Below are positions 27,025 through 36,312 of a stretch of 64,000 nucleotides of DNA, piece by piece (within the stretch, counting starts at the first letter, position 1; each line of letters opens with the position of its first letter). The translations under genes and the position numbers were made by a program. Source of the stretch: Bacillus sp. FSL K6-3431 (GTDB lineage Bacteria > Bacillota > Bacilli > Bacillales > Bacillaceae_C); NCBI RefSeq assembly GCF_038002605.1, contig NZ_JBBOCT010000001.1:248001-312000 (forward strand), read 5' to 3'. The notes beneath the pieces were generated by a model. That model was not told the origin of the DNA, made no database searches, and saw only the letters and a program-made list of their open reading frames with translations.

Positions 27025-27855
27025 GTGCATACAATGTGGAAAGGCAGTATTAGCTTTGGATTAGTAAATATTCCAATAAAACTCCATGCTGCCACAGAGG
27101 ATAAAGATGTAAAATTTCGATCGCTTCATAAAGAATGCCATACACCTATTAAGTATGAGAAAATATGCCCGGTCTGTGAAAAAGAACTAGACATAAAAGA
27201 AATTGTGAAAGGCTATGAAATAGCTAAGGGAAAGTTTGTCATAATTGACGAGAAGGAAATAAAAGAACTAAGTGGCGCGAACGAGGAGAAGGCTGTAGAA
27301 ATTATTGATTTTATCAAGATGGATGAAATAGATCCGATCTATTATAACCGCAGTTATTATATGTCTCCAGACGGTGGTACAAAAGCATATGGACTCCTAC
27401 GCAAAGCGCTTATGCAGTCAGAGAAGGCTGGTATTGCTAAAATAATAATACGTTCAAAAGAACAACTTGCGGTAATTAGAGTATTTGAAGGAATATTGCT
27501 AATGGAAACCATTCATTACCCTGATGAGGTAAGGAAAGCGGCTGATGTTCCTAATATACCGACTGCAGATGAAGTCTCTAAAAAAGAAATCGATACAGCT
27601 ATTTTATTAATTGATCAGCTGACAACCACTTTTGAACCAGAAAAATACCATGACGAATATAGATCTCAACTTCTTGAGCTTATTGAAGCGAAGAAAAATG
27701 GGAAAGAGATGATAGCGGTCAAACAAAAAGAACCAGCAGCAAATATGACAGAACTGATGGCTGCATTGCAAGCTTCGATTGACAAAACAAAACCAAAAAC
27801 AGCAAAACAGCCAGCACGTAAAAAAGCTGCAACGAAAAAAGGAGTAGCAAAATAA
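27025..27855 (+). CDS. ku: Ku protein (YkoV-type)
   Basis: 276 residues. The Ku core begins HTMWKGSISFGLVNIPIKL and includes RSYYMSPDGGTKAYGLL; it binds DNA ends as a dimer and recruits LigD. A Cys-x2-Cys pair (ICPVCEKEL) near residue 50 resembles a zinc knuckle seen in some bacterial Ku. The Lys/Ala-rich C-terminal tail (KTAKQPARKKAATKK) fits DNA binding. GTG start, divergent from ligD with about 125 bases between, a place for forespore promoters. Confidence 0.94.
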   Translation: MHTMWKGSISFGLVNIPIKLHAATEDKDVKFRSLHKECHTPIKYEKICPVCEKELDIKEIVKGYEIAKGKFVIIDEKEIKELSGANEEKAVEIIDFIKMDEIDPIYYNRSYYMSPDGGTKAYGLLRKALMQSEKAGIAKIIIRSKEQLAVIRVFEGILLMETIHYPDEVRKAADVPNIPTADEVSKKEIDTAILLIDQLTTTFEPEKYHDEYRSQLLELIEAKKNGKEMIAVKQKEPAANMTELMAALQASIDKTKPKTAKQPARKKAATKKGVAK

Positions 27856-28080
27856 TAAAAAGCGTGTAAAGCGCACATTTGGTCTAGGTAAAGTCACTGA
27901 TTGAAGCGATATTTCATAGACATCTGTGAGGATTATTGTTCTTGTAGTAGAGAGACCATCCGCTAATTACTAGGTGAAGCTAGGAGCTCTTGTGTCTAAC
28001 CATTGTTTCTAGACAGCAAACGATTTTTCCTTTATGATTGTTGGAATTTATGCTAATATCTAGTAAAAAGAGGATATAAA

Positions 28081-28722
28081 ATGCATAAACGAAAAATAGG
28101 ATTATTCTTCATTTTAGTAGTTGGTATTGGATTATTTACATCAATCTCATTGACAATAAATAGTGAATTTATTAAGCAATTTGATATGTTGATCATTGAC
28201 AGTGTGCAAGGAATGATATCGACTCCTTTAACTTCCATTATGCTTTTTATAACTTTTTTGGGTTCTGTTAAAGGAGTTATCATTATAACCGTTATTTGTG
28301 CTGGTATTTTTTGTATGAGCCGTAATTATTTATTAGGTGTTTATTTAATTATTTCTGTAGGGGTAGGAGCAGGGGCGTTTAACCGCCTATTGAAAGCACA
28401 TTTTCATCGTGATAGGCCTGATCTGTTACGTATTGTTCATGAACATGGTTTTAGTTTTCCAAGCGGTCATGCAATGGGTTCAGTTATTTTATTCGGTGGA
28501 ATTTTCTATGTCATATATAGGCTAATTGGGAGTAATCGCAAGACTTTGATTTTATTTATGATTGCAGGTATATTCATTCTGAGCATTGGCTTAAGTCGTA
28601 TCTATCTAGGTGTTCATTATCCAAGTGATATAATCGCAGGATATGCAGCAGGAAGTGTGTGGGTGGTGTTAAGTGTGATTATTTTTCGATTATATGATAA
28701 AAATGTTGAAAGTTTTAAATAA
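28081..28722 (+). CDS. PAP2 family membrane phosphatase
   Basis: 213 residues, about six transmembrane helices. The three phosphatase motifs are intact: KAHFHRDRP, FSFPSGHAMGS with the catalytic His, and SRIYLGVHYPSDI. Likely hydrolyses a lipid phosphate such as undecaprenyl pyrophosphate or phosphatidylglycerol phosphate on the outer face. A second PAP2 gene is at 46206. Terminator follows. Confidence 0.92.
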   Translation: MHKRKIGLFFILVVGIGLFTSISLTINSEFIKQFDMLIIDSVQGMISTPLTSIMLFITFLGSVKGVIIITVICAGIFCMSRNYLLGVYLIISVGVGAGAFNRLLKAHFHRDRPDLLRIVHEHGFSFPSGHAMGSVILFGGIFYVIYRLIGSNRKTLILFMIAGIFILSIGLSRIYLGVHYPSDIIAGYAAGSVWVVLSVIIFRLYDKNVESFK

Positions 28723-28730
28723 AGTGTTAT

Positions 28731-28770
28731 AATACCAAACAAAGACAGAAATACTTTGTTTGGTATTTTT
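28731..28770 (+). terminator. Terminator after the first PAP2 gene
   Basis: AATACCAAACAAAG / CTTTGTTTGGTATT, 14 perfect base pairs, followed by T. Confidence 0.85.
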
Positions 28771-28856
28771 ATGAAAGCTTTTTCATGAATTACTTAAAAA
28801 TATTACCATCCCTTCTTGCAATTTACATGTACCTCATGTATGATAGTAAAGAACTA

Positions 28857-29010
28857 AAGTTTTGGTTGGTGCTTGACCAACTACTAAAATCCTTTTTCCT
28901 CCAATGAGTGATCTCAAATACTCGTTGTTTTGTAAGACAAATCTCACTGGCGCGGTTTTGGAGCCGCAAGGACGAGAGAGAGGAAGGGCTTTCGTTGTTT
29001 TGAAATGCAA
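28857..29010. other. Unexplained structured intergenic block
   Basis: Contains GGTTGGTGCTTGACCAAC, a hairpin, and two imperfect direct repeats (TCGTTGTTTTGTAAGACAAATC near 28923 and TCGTTGTTTTGAAATGCAAAT near 28993) flanking a GC-rich stem GCGGTTTTGGAGCCGC. No gene seen. It lies about 200 bases ahead of the cold-shock gene. Confidence 0.35.
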
Positions 29011-29210
29011 ATATAATAACATTTATGATTTTCCTGTAATTTACCGCGTGATGCTGGCTGCATTAAATAATACGTTATCTATGGAGTTTAGGATTTACAT
29101 ATTATAAAGAATATCTACTCCCAATTGTGGATCTTGTTTATAATATGTGAAGTTTTATTTACACCGTAAATATGAGTAACATATTAAAAAATTTTTGGAG
29201 GTTTTTACCC

Positions 29211-29411
29211 ATGGCAACAGGAACAGTAAAATGGTTTAACAGTGAAAAAGGATTCGGTTTCATCGAAGTTGAAGGCGGAAATGATGTATTCGTACATTTC
29301 AGCGCTATTCAAGGAGAAGGTTACAAATCACTTGACGAAGGTCAACAAGTTGAATTTGAAATCGTTGAAGGACAACGTGGCCCACAAGCAGAAAACGTTG
29401 TTAAACTATAA
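29211..29411 (+). CDS. Cold-shock protein (CspA/CspB-like)
   Basis: 66 residues, a single cold-shock domain with RNP1 KGFGFIEV and RNP2 VFVHF. The ATG at 29211 follows TGGAGG at a good distance; the frame stays open upstream but without a ribosome site. An A/T-rich region of more than 100 bases precedes it, as expected for a long temperature-sensing 5' UTR. Second csp paralogue of the window. Confidence 0.94.
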   Translation: MATGTVKWFNSEKGFGFIEVEGGNDVFVHFSAIQGEGYKSLDEGQQVEFEIVEGQRGPQAENVVKL

Positions 29412-29422
29412 TTAGTTCATTT

Positions 29423-29452
29423 AAAACTGCCTCTAACTAGGGGCAGTTTTTT
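29423..29452 (+). terminator. Terminator after the second csp gene
   Basis: AAAACTGCC / GGCAGTTTT stem followed by T. Confidence 0.85.
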
Positions 29453-29711
29453 CTATTGCCTTTATTATCGATTATAGCGAAGTTCTAGTAAAAAAAGAGG
29501 AAAATAAGGGACCACATCCTATAGTTTTATGTCTGCGTGAGTTTCTTTGTAGTTTTTGATGTTTTCGATACTCATACGTAGTATAGGGCTTAAGATCAAT
29601 AGGAACTATACAGATAGTGTATCTTGGCTAAGCATCACACTCTGTGATGACAGTGAATGCGTCGGCTAGAGATAGCTTGTTTCTGTATATTCTATCTGTA
29701 AAAATTAATAC

Positions 29712-29757
29712 TTTCCGATAAAAAAAAGCAGCCACTCGGCTGCTTTTTTTTATCGGA
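29712..29757. terminator. Bidirectional terminator before nrdF
   Basis: A near-perfect palindrome: TTCCGATA plus A8, stem GCAGCC-ACTC-GGCTGC, then T8 plus TATCGGAA. It can stop nrdEIF transcription from the right and anything coming from the csp side. The 29453-29711 spacer contains no gene. Confidence 0.85.
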
Positions 29758-29780
29758 AGGACTATTTTACGGGATAGAGA

Positions 29781-30821
29781 TCATAGTTCATCAAAACCGT
29801 TTAAGTCACTTGTTTTCGTATATTGTCTTGATTTTTGTTCAAAGAAATCTGTTTTTGTATCATCGAAGTTATCTACGTAAGCACGGATCCATTTCATTGG
29901 GTTATCTGAATAACCTTCATAAATATCACTTAAACCTAATAGACGTAACATTTTATTAGCGCGATATTTAATATAACCTTCCATTTCAGTAAGATCGATT
30001 CCATCAATTCCTGAAAGAACATATTTACTCCAAATAGTTTCTTGTTCAACGGAATGGCGGAATTGATCATATACCCAATTAGTAAACTCAGTTGTGTTGT
30101 AGGTAGGGTTTTCAGACAGTGTAGCGCGGAATAGATCACTGATAAATCTTCCATGCTGTAATTCATCACGGTTGATGTAAGAGATCATAGTGGATGTCCC
30201 AACCATTTTTTGATTTCTTGCTAGATTATAGAAAAACGCAAACCCAGAATAAAAGAATAAACCTTCAAGTAGGGTAGTGTATACCATTGCTTTTAATAAA
30301 TGATCAATCGTTGGGTTTTCGGCAAATTCATTGTACACTTCCATAATCCGCTCATTACGTTTAAGAAGGACTTCGTCTTTTCTGCCTGTTTGGAATGACT
30401 CATTTTGCTTATCCAGTGTTGCCACTGAAGATAGGACATAAGCATAGCTATGATTATGCTCGCTTTCCTGGTCTGCGATGGTGGCCATGATTGATTTTAC
30501 AGATGGATCAGTAGAAAGATGTGAGATTCTCCCAGCAATATCTGTTTGAGGTCCATCTAAAGTGGCAAGTAATCCGATAATCTTTAAAAAAGCACTTTGT
30601 TCTTCCTTTGACAATGTTGAAAATTGTTTTGTGTCTTGTGTCATATCCACTTCACTAGCACGCCAAAATAATGCGCGGATTTGTTCCCGATGTGTGTAAA
30701 AGTGTGGATAGGCGATATCATTCCAGTTTAAAATACCACTTGCTTTACCACCAAAAAGGGCCGTTGATTTATTAGGGTTAACCGGTTCTAAGATTTTTAC
30801 TTTAGTTAGAATTTGTGACAA
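29781..30821 (-). CDS. nrdF: Class I ribonucleotide reductase beta subunit NrdF
   Basis: 346 residues of the ferritin-like radical subunit. Metal ligands and the radical Tyr are recognisable: Asp of ASEVDMTQD, Glu and His in ESEHNHSY where the final Tyr has the canonical spacing, Glu of LLEGLFFYSG and Glu/His of RDELQHGR. It makes the tyrosyl radical that drives NrdE. TTG start with AGGAG upstream, lying inside the end of nrdI (20-base overlap), so translation is coupled. Confidence 0.95.
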   Translation of the reverse strand: MSQILTKVKILEPVNPNKSTALFGGKASGILNWNDIAYPHFYTHREQIRALFWRASEVDMTQDTKQFSTLSKEEQSAFLKIIGLLATLDGPQTDIAGRISHLSTDPSVKSIMATIADQESEHNHSYAYVLSSVATLDKQNESFQTGRKDEVLLKRNERIMEVYNEFAENPTIDHLLKAMVYTTLLEGLFFYSGFAFFYNLARNQKMVGTSTMISYINRDELQHGRFISDLFRATLSENPTYNTTEFTNWVYDQFRHSVEQETIWSKYVLSGIDGIDLTEMEGYIKYRANKMLRLLGLSDIYEGYSDNPMKWIRAYVDNFDDTKTDFFEQKSRQYTKTSDLNGFDEL

Positions 30822-31239
30822 TGTTTAACACTCCTTCTGTCCATTCCATCACCTTAGTTTCTTGTGATCCTCTTGGACTTTGTTCTATTTTTAGTGGCTC
30901 GTAAGAAGATTGATAAAATTTAGCAAGCTTGTCAGTGGCATGGCAAAACAATGTGTCACCACCAAATTGTGTATCACCTGTTCCAAAAATAAAGACATTA
31001 GGTGGTTTATAGCCGATTTCATACACAAAATCTTTGACATCATCTGGTGTCGCGCCTTTTCCCCATGTAAATGTACCAATCATTAGTACATCAAAAAGGG
31101 AAGGATCAGGTATGGTTCCTGACCCTATTCTATATACATTCACTGAATATGCTTCTTCTAATAATCTCTTCTCTATTAGTTCTGCCACTTCTTTAGTATT
31201 TCCACTATAGCTGGCATAACATATTAAGATTCGCACCAT
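30802..31239 (-). CDS. nrdI: NrdI flavodoxin for ribonucleotide reductase
   Basis: 145 residues. The flavodoxin FMN loop SYSGNTKEVAE is at the N-terminus, followed by GTFTWGKGATPDD and FGTGDTQFGGD. NrdI supplies an oxidant to assemble the dimanganese-tyrosyl cofactor of NrdF, which marks the operon as class Ib. It overlaps nrdE by 16 bases and nrdF by 20. Confidence 0.94.
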   Translation of the reverse strand: MVRILICYASYSGNTKEVAELIEKRLLEEAYSVNVYRIGSGTIPDPSLFDVLMIGTFTWGKGATPDDVKDFVYEIGYKPPNVFIFGTGDTQFGGDTLFCHATDKLAKFYQSSYEPLKIEQSPRGSQETKVMEWTEGVLNIVTNSN

Positions 31240-33506
31240 ACACAGTCCTCAATATCCGATGCTGTTGATCGAACATAATATGTTGTTTTTAAGCCCGAAT
31301 CCCATGCTTGTAAGTGTAAGTCTAGCATTACTTGTGCTTTAATATTATTCGGAACGTAGAAGTTAAACGAGATAGATTGGTCGATATGGCGTTGTCTAGC
31401 TGCATTTTGTTGTACGGACCAACGTTGATCAACAATATAAGCTGAACGACGGTATACTTCGTACGTATTATGATCTAGGTCTGGTGCAACAACTGGTAAT
31501 TTATAATCTTTCTTTTCTTCGTGATAGAAAGGTTTGAAAATCGGATCAATACTAGCAGTTGAGTTTGCGATTACTGATGTACTTGAGTTAGGTGCAACAG
31601 CCATTAAATAACCATTTCTCATACCATGCTCTGCCACATCATTCATTATTTCTGTCCATGCATCTGCATGTAGACCTTTTAAATAGCCGCGTTGTTTGAA
31701 ATAATCTCCAGTTTGCCAATCGCTGCCTTTAAATTTAGAGTAAGCCCCTTTTTCTTTTGCTAACTCAACACTTGCTTTAATTGTTAACTGTGAAATGAAT
31801 TCGTACAGTTCATCAGCGAATGCAACAGCTTGTTTTGACTCCCAATTAATTCCTTTAAGTGCTAGAAGGTGATGCCAACCGAAAGTACCTAATCCTACGG
31901 CTCTATACTTTTTATTCGTTATTGTCGCCTGTTTCACATCGATCGTATTAAGGTCGATTACATTATCTAACATTCTTACCTGGATCGGGATTAATCGTTT
32001 TAATACGTCTTGGTCGTCATTATTGGCATGAACAGCTTTTCCAAGGTTAACAGAAGAGAGGTTACAAACAACAAAATCGCCAGCTTTTTTATATGTGATA
32101 ATCGTGTCACCGTCAACTGTTTCATCATACTGAACAGTAGGGGACATATTCTGCATTATTTCTGTACACAAATTACTAGAATAAACCATGCCTTCATGTT
32201 TATTTGGATTCTTTCGATTTACTTCATCACGATAGAACATGAAAGGAGTACCAGTTTCTAATTGTGATTTCATAATTCTTGCCATGATTTGAATAGCAGG
32301 AACCTTTGTTTTATTTAATGCATTACTTTGAATACATTCATCGTATTTTTCTCTAAAAGAACCTGAACCTTTTTTCTCGTCGTACAAATCTTCAAGCGAA
32401 TACCCCATTACATTTTTCACTTCATATGGGTCAAACAAGTACCAATCTCCACGTCTTTCTACTTGTTCCATAAATAGATCAGGTAAGCAAACTCCAGTGA
32501 AAATATCATGCGCTCTTTGTCGTTCGTCCCCATTGTTAAGCTTTAAGTCTAGGAAGGAGAGGATGTCTGCATGCCATACGTCTAGATAGACAGCAATAGC
32601 TCCTTTCCTACGACCTAACTGATCCACGCTGACTGCTGTATTGTTTAGTTGTTTTATCCATGGTAATACCCCAGATGATGCTCCCTTAAAACCTTTAATG
32701 GAACTACCGCGACTTCTCACTTTCCCCATATACACTCCGATACCGCCGCCATCTTTAGAAAGTCTAGCAACGTCCGTGTTACTGTTGTAGATTCCCATGA
32801 GTGAATCCTCGACTGTATCGATAAAGCAACTTGATAACTGGCCGTGCGCAAGTCCTGCATTTGCAAGTGTAGGTGTTGCGACTGTCATATAAAGATTGGA
32901 TAGTGCCCAATAGCTTTCTGCTACGAGCTTTGATCTTTTCTCGATCGGTTCGTCTTGCATAAGATGTAAAGCAATAACTAACCAGCGTTCTTGAGGTAAC
33001 TCATATGTGTTTTTTTGATGGTCTGTCGCTAAATATCTGGTCGCTAATGTATGTAGACCGATATAGTCAAACAATAAATCTCGATCAGGATCTATTAAAC
33101 TAGCTAACTCAATAATTTCTTGTCTACTATACTTTTCTAAAATGTTTGGAGCATAAATGCCTTTTCCAGCTAATGTTTTTAATAATCCGTAAAAATCGCC
33201 ATATTTTAATTCCTTGTCAAATGCACGATTTTGGCTTGCTTTTTTGTATAATTCTTTCAAGTAAATCTTTGCTGCATCATATGTCCACTGCGTATTTGCT
33301 TCATCAACATTTTCCAAAGCCGTGTTAACGAGAAGGTCGGTAATGTGATCAGCATTTATCTCCTCTTTAGCTTCCACGCTGCGAATAATTTTTTCTTTAT
33401 ATTCTGCTGAGTTAATCAAGGTATTCTTGTCAATAAATGCAAGTAAACGTTCCTTGTCAAATGCCAACTTACGGTTACCATGATCTTTCGTAATCATTGT
33501 AGTCAT
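31224..33506 (-). CDS. nrdE: Class I ribonucleotide reductase alpha subunit NrdE with ATP cone
   Basis: 760 residues. The first roughly 90 residues form an ATP-cone-like regulatory domain (GNRKLAFDKERLLAFI..., LVNTALENV), which common NrdE proteins of about 700 residues lack. The catalytic barrel has LSSCFIDTVEDSL, SKDGGGIGV, NLCTEI and PNSSTSVIANSTAS; the redox-active Cys pair is in the C-terminal DCVWCES. ATG at 33506 follows AAAGGTG. First gene of nrdE-nrdI-nrdF, behind a structured leader. Confidence 0.94.
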   Translation of the reverse strand: MTTMITKDHGNRKLAFDKERLLAFIDKNTLINSAEYKEKIIRSVEAKEEINADHITDLLVNTALENVDEANTQWTYDAAKIYLKELYKKASQNRAFDKELKYGDFYGLLKTLAGKGIYAPNILEKYSRQEIIELASLIDPDRDLLFDYIGLHTLATRYLATDHQKNTYELPQERWLVIALHLMQDEPIEKRSKLVAESYWALSNLYMTVATPTLANAGLAHGQLSSCFIDTVEDSLMGIYNSNTDVARLSKDGGGIGVYMGKVRSRGSSIKGFKGASSGVLPWIKQLNNTAVSVDQLGRRKGAIAVYLDVWHADILSFLDLKLNNGDERQRAHDIFTGVCLPDLFMEQVERRGDWYLFDPYEVKNVMGYSLEDLYDEKKGSGSFREKYDECIQSNALNKTKVPAIQIMARIMKSQLETGTPFMFYRDEVNRKNPNKHEGMVYSSNLCTEIMQNMSPTVQYDETVDGDTIITYKKAGDFVVCNLSSVNLGKAVHANNDDQDVLKRLIPIQVRMLDNVIDLNTIDVKQATITNKKYRAVGLGTFGWHHLLALKGINWESKQAVAFADELYEFISQLTIKASVELAKEKGAYSKFKGSDWQTGDYFKQRGYLKGLHADAWTEIMNDVAEHGMRNGYLMAVAPNSSTSVIANSTASIDPIFKPFYHEEKKDYKLPVVAPDLDHNTYEVYRRSAYIVDQRWSVQQNAARQRHIDQSISFNFYVPNNIKAQVMLDLHLQAWDSGLKTTYYVRSTASDIEDCVWCES

Positions 33507-33536
33507 TTTGTTCACCTTTTCTTTCATGATAAAATA

Positions 33537-33790
33537 AAAAAATCCGCTTGAGAATGGGGCGGATGAAACGATAGATAAAATAAAATTTTCTCTATCGTTT
33601 CATCTTCCCAATCCCCAAAGAATTAAAACTTGTTCTTTCACATTGATGTCATCGGTCTGAAAGCCTTCCAAGATCTGATATGTTAACTTAATGGATCAGT
33701 TGTTTCCCGTATTTATGCCTTTACACATCAGGGAGACAAGAAGCACCTGATCTTGCTGGTATTCAATATATGGTATACATTTTTATATAT
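33537..33790 (-). promoter_or_regulatory. Structured nrdE leader with intrinsic terminator
   Basis: On the minus strand, about 30 bases before the nrdE start, ATCCGC-CCCATTCTCAA-GCGGAT is followed by T7, an intrinsic terminator ahead of the gene. Directly upstream is a perfect 14-bp stem GATGAAACGATAGA / TCTATCGTTTCATC (33562-33604), and before it about 180 bases with further complementary blocks (GATCAGG / CCTGATG near 33727-33755). This is the layout of an attenuator or riboswitch, but it matches no consensus I know; B12-box, T-box and purine signatures are absent. Confidence 0.55.
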
Positions 33791-34285
33791 ACATACTAAA
33801 TATGGTGTTTAATAGATGATAGCATGCAAAAAAAAGAATGGCAACTGAAATCTATTTTAACATAAAAGATGAGTAATAAGTTCCAGATAACCGAAGTATA
33901 GAGCTCTCGATTTAAGGAAAAACTTGTTTGGATAAGAAGTATAAGAACCTTAAAAAAGTAGATAGCGGGAAAAGTTGATATGGAAAAGAAATGACGATTA
34001 TTGCAAAAGAAAAAAGCACACATAGAACATCTTAGCTGTTTCCGAAGATTAATGGAATAGTTTCTTATTAAATGTCATAATATTGTTCGCTTCAGAATCA
34101 CAATAAATCCCGTTTTTCATTGATATTTTAGCAAGAGACATTATTTCGTTCTTTTTATTTCTTTGCCGCGTCCAATTTTCTTTGCTAATAGCTATAAACA
34201 TGAATTCGTGAAAGAACGTTGCTATAGACCCACTAGCGATTTAGTTGATACCATATATATGGACTATTCTGGAGGGATTAATTTT
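33791..34285. other. Intergenic region, nothing recognisable
   Basis: About 495 A/T-rich bases between the nrdE leader and the divergent CDF gene. No gene, repeat or RNA structure is convincing; a few TATATA stretches near 33783-33800 may include the nrd promoter. Confidence 0.4.
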
Positions 34286-35167
34286 ATGGATCAACAAAAA
34301 TACGCAAATTTAAAATTGGCTGAACGCGGAGCGATAATTAGTATTATCGCTTATCTCTTTTTGGCCAGTTTAAAATTAATTATTGGCCTTATGAGTAATT
34401 CAGCTGCCTTAAAAGCAGATGGATTAAATAACACAACAGATATTATTGCTTCCATTGCATTATTAATTGGTTTGAAGTTATCTCAAAGACCGGCAGATGA
34501 GGATCATCTTTATGGACATTGGAAAAGTGAGACCATTGCCTCAATGGTTGCTTCATTTATTATGATGACTGTAGGATTACAAGTAGTGTATGGTGCGGCG
34601 AAATCTTTATTTGATACTACGAAAGAATCTCCTGATATGATTGCTGGATGGGTTGGTGTTTTTTCTGCTGTCGTAATGTATTTTGTATATAGATACAATC
34701 GTGGGTTGGCAAAGAGGGTCGACAGTCAGGCAGTGATGGCTGCAGCAAAGGATAATATTTCCGATGCATGGGTAAGTATTGGAACAGCAATAGGAATTTT
34801 TGGTTCACAATTAAATATGCCATGGCTTGATCCATTAACAGCAGCAATTGTTGGATTTTTAATTTGTAAAACGGCATGGGAGATTTTTCGTGATACATCG
34901 CACTTATTGACGGATGGTTTTGATGAGGAAGTGATTGAAACATATAAAGAAACGATACAAGAAATAAATGGCGTAATCGGTGTGAAAGAAATCAAGGCAA
35001 GGAACTACGGTAATAATGCTGTGGTCGACATCGTCATTCTTGTTGAATCATCTTTGGATATAAACTCTGCGCATGATATCTCTACAAAAGTTGAGAAGAC
35101 ATTAATGAGGGAACATGATGTATATGCTGTACATGTACATGTGGAGCCAAAAGTAAACAAAGATTGA
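34286..35167 (+). CDS. Cation diffusion facilitator (MneS/YeaB-like)
   Basis: 293 residues, six transmembrane helices and a C-terminal cytosolic dimerisation domain (VDIVILVESSLDI..., AVHVHVEP). The metal site ALKADGLNNTTDI in helix II (Asn and Asp) and AAAKDNISDAWVS in helix V are typical of Mn-exporting CDF proteins, and the sequence follows B. subtilis YeaB/MneS closely. The ATG at 34286 follows GGAGGG. The metal is inferred, not proven; mntR at 1539 could control it. Confidence 0.88.
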   Translation: MDQQKYANLKLAERGAIISIIAYLFLASLKLIIGLMSNSAALKADGLNNTTDIIASIALLIGLKLSQRPADEDHLYGHWKSETIASMVASFIMMTVGLQVVYGAAKSLFDTTKESPDMIAGWVGVFSAVVMYFVYRYNRGLAKRVDSQAVMAAAKDNISDAWVSIGTAIGIFGSQLNMPWLDPLTAAIVGFLICKTAWEIFRDTSHLLTDGFDEEVIETYKETIQEINGVIGVKEIKARNYGNNAVVDIVILVESSLDINSAHDISTKVEKTLMREHDVYAVHVHVEPKVNKD

Positions 35168-35254
35168 TTCGTTTAACTTAATTTGCAAAACTATACAAAA
35201 TGAATTAGTTAATGGATCAATCTGCACCAATGAAAAGATACTACATTCTTAGAG

Positions 35255-35330
35255 GGCACTGAAAAAGTCCCTTTGTAAACCAAAAAGAGTACAATCCTTA
35301 AAATATATGGGGATTGTACTTTTTTTGCTG
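35255..35330 (+). terminator. Hairpin terminator in possible IS-derived DNA
   Basis: GTACAATCC / GGATTGTAC stem at 35289-35319 followed by T7. The adjoining GCACTGAAAAAGTCCCTTTG resembles the outer end of IS1182-type elements, but no partner end or transposase gene is present. Confidence 0.45.
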
Positions 35331-35353
35331 TATAATTATAGTAATAATTTCAA

Positions 35354-35512
35354 GTGGGTGGATACTATGATTCAACAACACCAGTCTATTTGCTACTGAA
35401 AGTTATCCTAGATCGAGCTGAGTTCTTTTTTATTACTCTTGTAAAAGAATTAGGTTTAAATAAATATAAATATGAGATTGATCAAATAATGAAATTTAAA
35501 TTAGGGTCATGA
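35354..35512 (+). CDS. Short unassigned frame, possible fragment
   Basis: A 52-codon frame with GTG start (GGYYDSTTPVYLLLK at the start, IMKFKLGS at the end). No ribosome site is visible and no family is recognised. It may be a gene fragment next to the IS-like sequence, or chance. Confidence 0.2.
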   Translation: MGGYYDSTTPVYLLLKVILDRAEFFFITLVKELGLNKYKYEIDQIMKFKLGS

Positions 35513-35654
35513 TTTTTCACAATCCTTTTTGTATGATATATACATTTCTAGTTAACATAAAGTTTCTTATGGAAAGTTAAGATAACCACATTTCTTCAAA
35601 ATACTCTTATTCTAGTTTATTATCATAAAAGAAAGTTATTATGGAGTTAAATCT

Positions 35655-36134
35655 GTGACTTTACCAATAAATCCGTGGAGGTATTTAGTATTTATGGATC
35701 ATACCCTTGTTTTTTGCGAAATTAATATGAATCATATTCCTATAGTAAATAACTGGTACCACAATGATAGTGATAGCTTTTATGTAGAGGAACTAACAGA
35801 ACGATTTATAAAGTATGTGACCACAAACCCTAATCATTACTGTTGGATAGTTTATCAAAGTAATGTTCCCGTAGGTAGAGTGTCATATGAAATAGATAAT
35901 CAAAAAGCTTACATAGATATCCTTATAAGACCTGACTACCGACGCAAAGGTTTCGGGAAAATGATAATTGAACAAGTTATAAATAGAACCGAAATTTCAT
36001 CAATAAAGCAAATCGTTGCAGGGATTAAACATACCAATGAGGCCAGTATAAATTTATTTAAGTCAGTTGGTTTTGATGCTATGGAAAATGAAGTTGATAA
36101 CGATGGATTTATTGATTATTCATTTTATTTATAA
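35655..36134 (+). CDS. GNAT family N-acetyltransferase
   Basis: 159 residues. Acetyl-CoA loop RPDYRRKGFGKMII after the strand AYIDILI, and a C-terminal NEASINLFKSVGF typical of the fold. Acceptor unknown. GTG start with GGAG eight bases upstream; an ATG at 35694 behind GTGGAGG is an alternative. Isolated gene between two accessory regions. Confidence 0.8.
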   Translation: MTLPINPWRYLVFMDHTLVFCEINMNHIPIVNNWYHNDSDSFYVEELTERFIKYVTTNPNHYCWIVYQSNVPVGRVSYEIDNQKAYIDILIRPDYRRKGFGKMIIEQVINRTEISSIKQIVAGIKHTNEASINLFKSVGFDAMENEVDNDGFIDYSFYL

Positions 36135-36312
36135 AGGTATTATCCATCACAAAATTTTGATATGTTTCATGCGAAGTAAAAATTGGTTTCAAAATCAACG
36201 CCTTGGCTTTTTATGTATTTAATTGCAATGTTTCGACACTTTATTTCCAGCTTGGAATATTGTTTAAAAAGTTCCTCCATGATCAGTCGCCATGAGCAAA
36301 AGAATATCGCAG

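Noticed and set aside
33537..33790. A cobalamin or purine riboswitch ahead of nrdE
   Set aside because: The region folds and has a terminator, but the diagnostic conserved boxes of those riboswitches are not present; kept only as an unidentified leader.
33796..34023. 75-codon minus-strand frame upstream of nrdE
   Set aside because: Phe/Ile/Leu-rich composition of A/T-rich DNA; no start signals.
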